From Agrostemma githago (lineage: Eukaryota; Streptophyta; Magnoliopsida; Caryophyllales; Caryophyllaceae): a stretch of DNA of 64,000 bases. A program made the position numbers and the translations under genes. Positions 63,946 to 64,000 of this stretch are shown here, piece after piece. Position 1 is the stretch's first letter; each line of letters starts with the position of its first letter. The stretch is from the NCBI GenBank assembly GCA_958450325.1, contig OY288253.1, positions 66,147,612 through 66,211,611 of the forward strand. The letters are read 5' to 3'. The notes beneath the pieces were generated by a model, which was given only the letters and a program-made list of their open reading frames with translations, did not search any database and was not told the DNA's origin.

Positions 63946-64000
63946 TGCTAAATTTAGACCGTTTTTCCTCCCATTTAGACCCGTTTTTCCCTTGTTTTGC
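63946..64000. other. Sequence unrelated to the LINE at the right edge
   Basis: Just after KRVLPIVA the LINE reading is lost and the text becomes TGCTAAATTTAGACCG followed by repeated CCCATTTAGACC/CGTTTTTCC. This may be the start of another LTR insertion, cut by the window edge. Confidence 0.35.

Overview
The window is nuclear DNA of a flowering plant. It has spliced genes with GT-AG introns, plant-type LTR and LINE retrotransposons and small TA-flanked MITEs. The short string TACTCCGTA and its complement recur throughout; I associate this with Caryophyllales (spinach/beet/quinoa relatives), but that assignment is an inference. I see no bacterial, CRISPR or organellar features.

Host genes. 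Four genes can be reconstructed exon by exon. (1) 4354-11311 (-): RPA43, a subunit of RNA polymerase I, with a whole Copia element in intron 1 and an apparent 2-nt loss in exon 3. (2) 27742-34170 (+): a LONELY GUY (LOG) cytokinin-activating enzyme, 7 exons, 220 aa. (3) 35261-40720 (-): CDC48/p97 AAA ATPase, 9 exons, 809 aa. (4) 41588-51133 (-): a 13-exon, 677-aa fusion of a phosphoglycerate-kinase-like domain with a TrmB-type tRNA (guanine-N7) methyltransferase-like domain. In this fusion nearly all PGK active-site motifs are gone and the methyltransferase PDP motif is altered. It is the most unusual gene here. A weaker fifth candidate, at 25732-26314 (+), is the 3' end of a single-membrane-span protein that I do not recognise. 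LOG and CDC48 are convergent; CDC48 and the fusion gene lie in tandem on the minus strand.

Transposons. 1-4090 is an intact-reading Ty3/Gypsy element that runs off the left edge. 6226-11007 is a complete, very young Ty1/Copia element with identical 231-bp LTRs, a 5-bp target duplication and a frameshifted gag. 12771-14243 holds a short LINE 3' fragment with an 11-bp duplication and a solo LTR. 14383-24126 is one 5'-truncated LINE, cut by three separate solo LTRs (1429, 3000 and 1442 bp), each with its own perfect 5-bp duplication. 51300-64000 holds a Tat-like LTR and a second LINE. That LINE is split by a 10.6-kb non-autonomous Ogre/Tat-like element (2.59-kb LTRs, only a gag-like ORF, tandem-repeat-rich interior).

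The layout is a gene island (about 24.6-51.1 kb) between two nested-retrotransposon blocks, with RPA43 isolated inside the left block. The gene models come from reading splice sites, phase and conserved protein motifs by eye. No alignment or transcript evidence was available.
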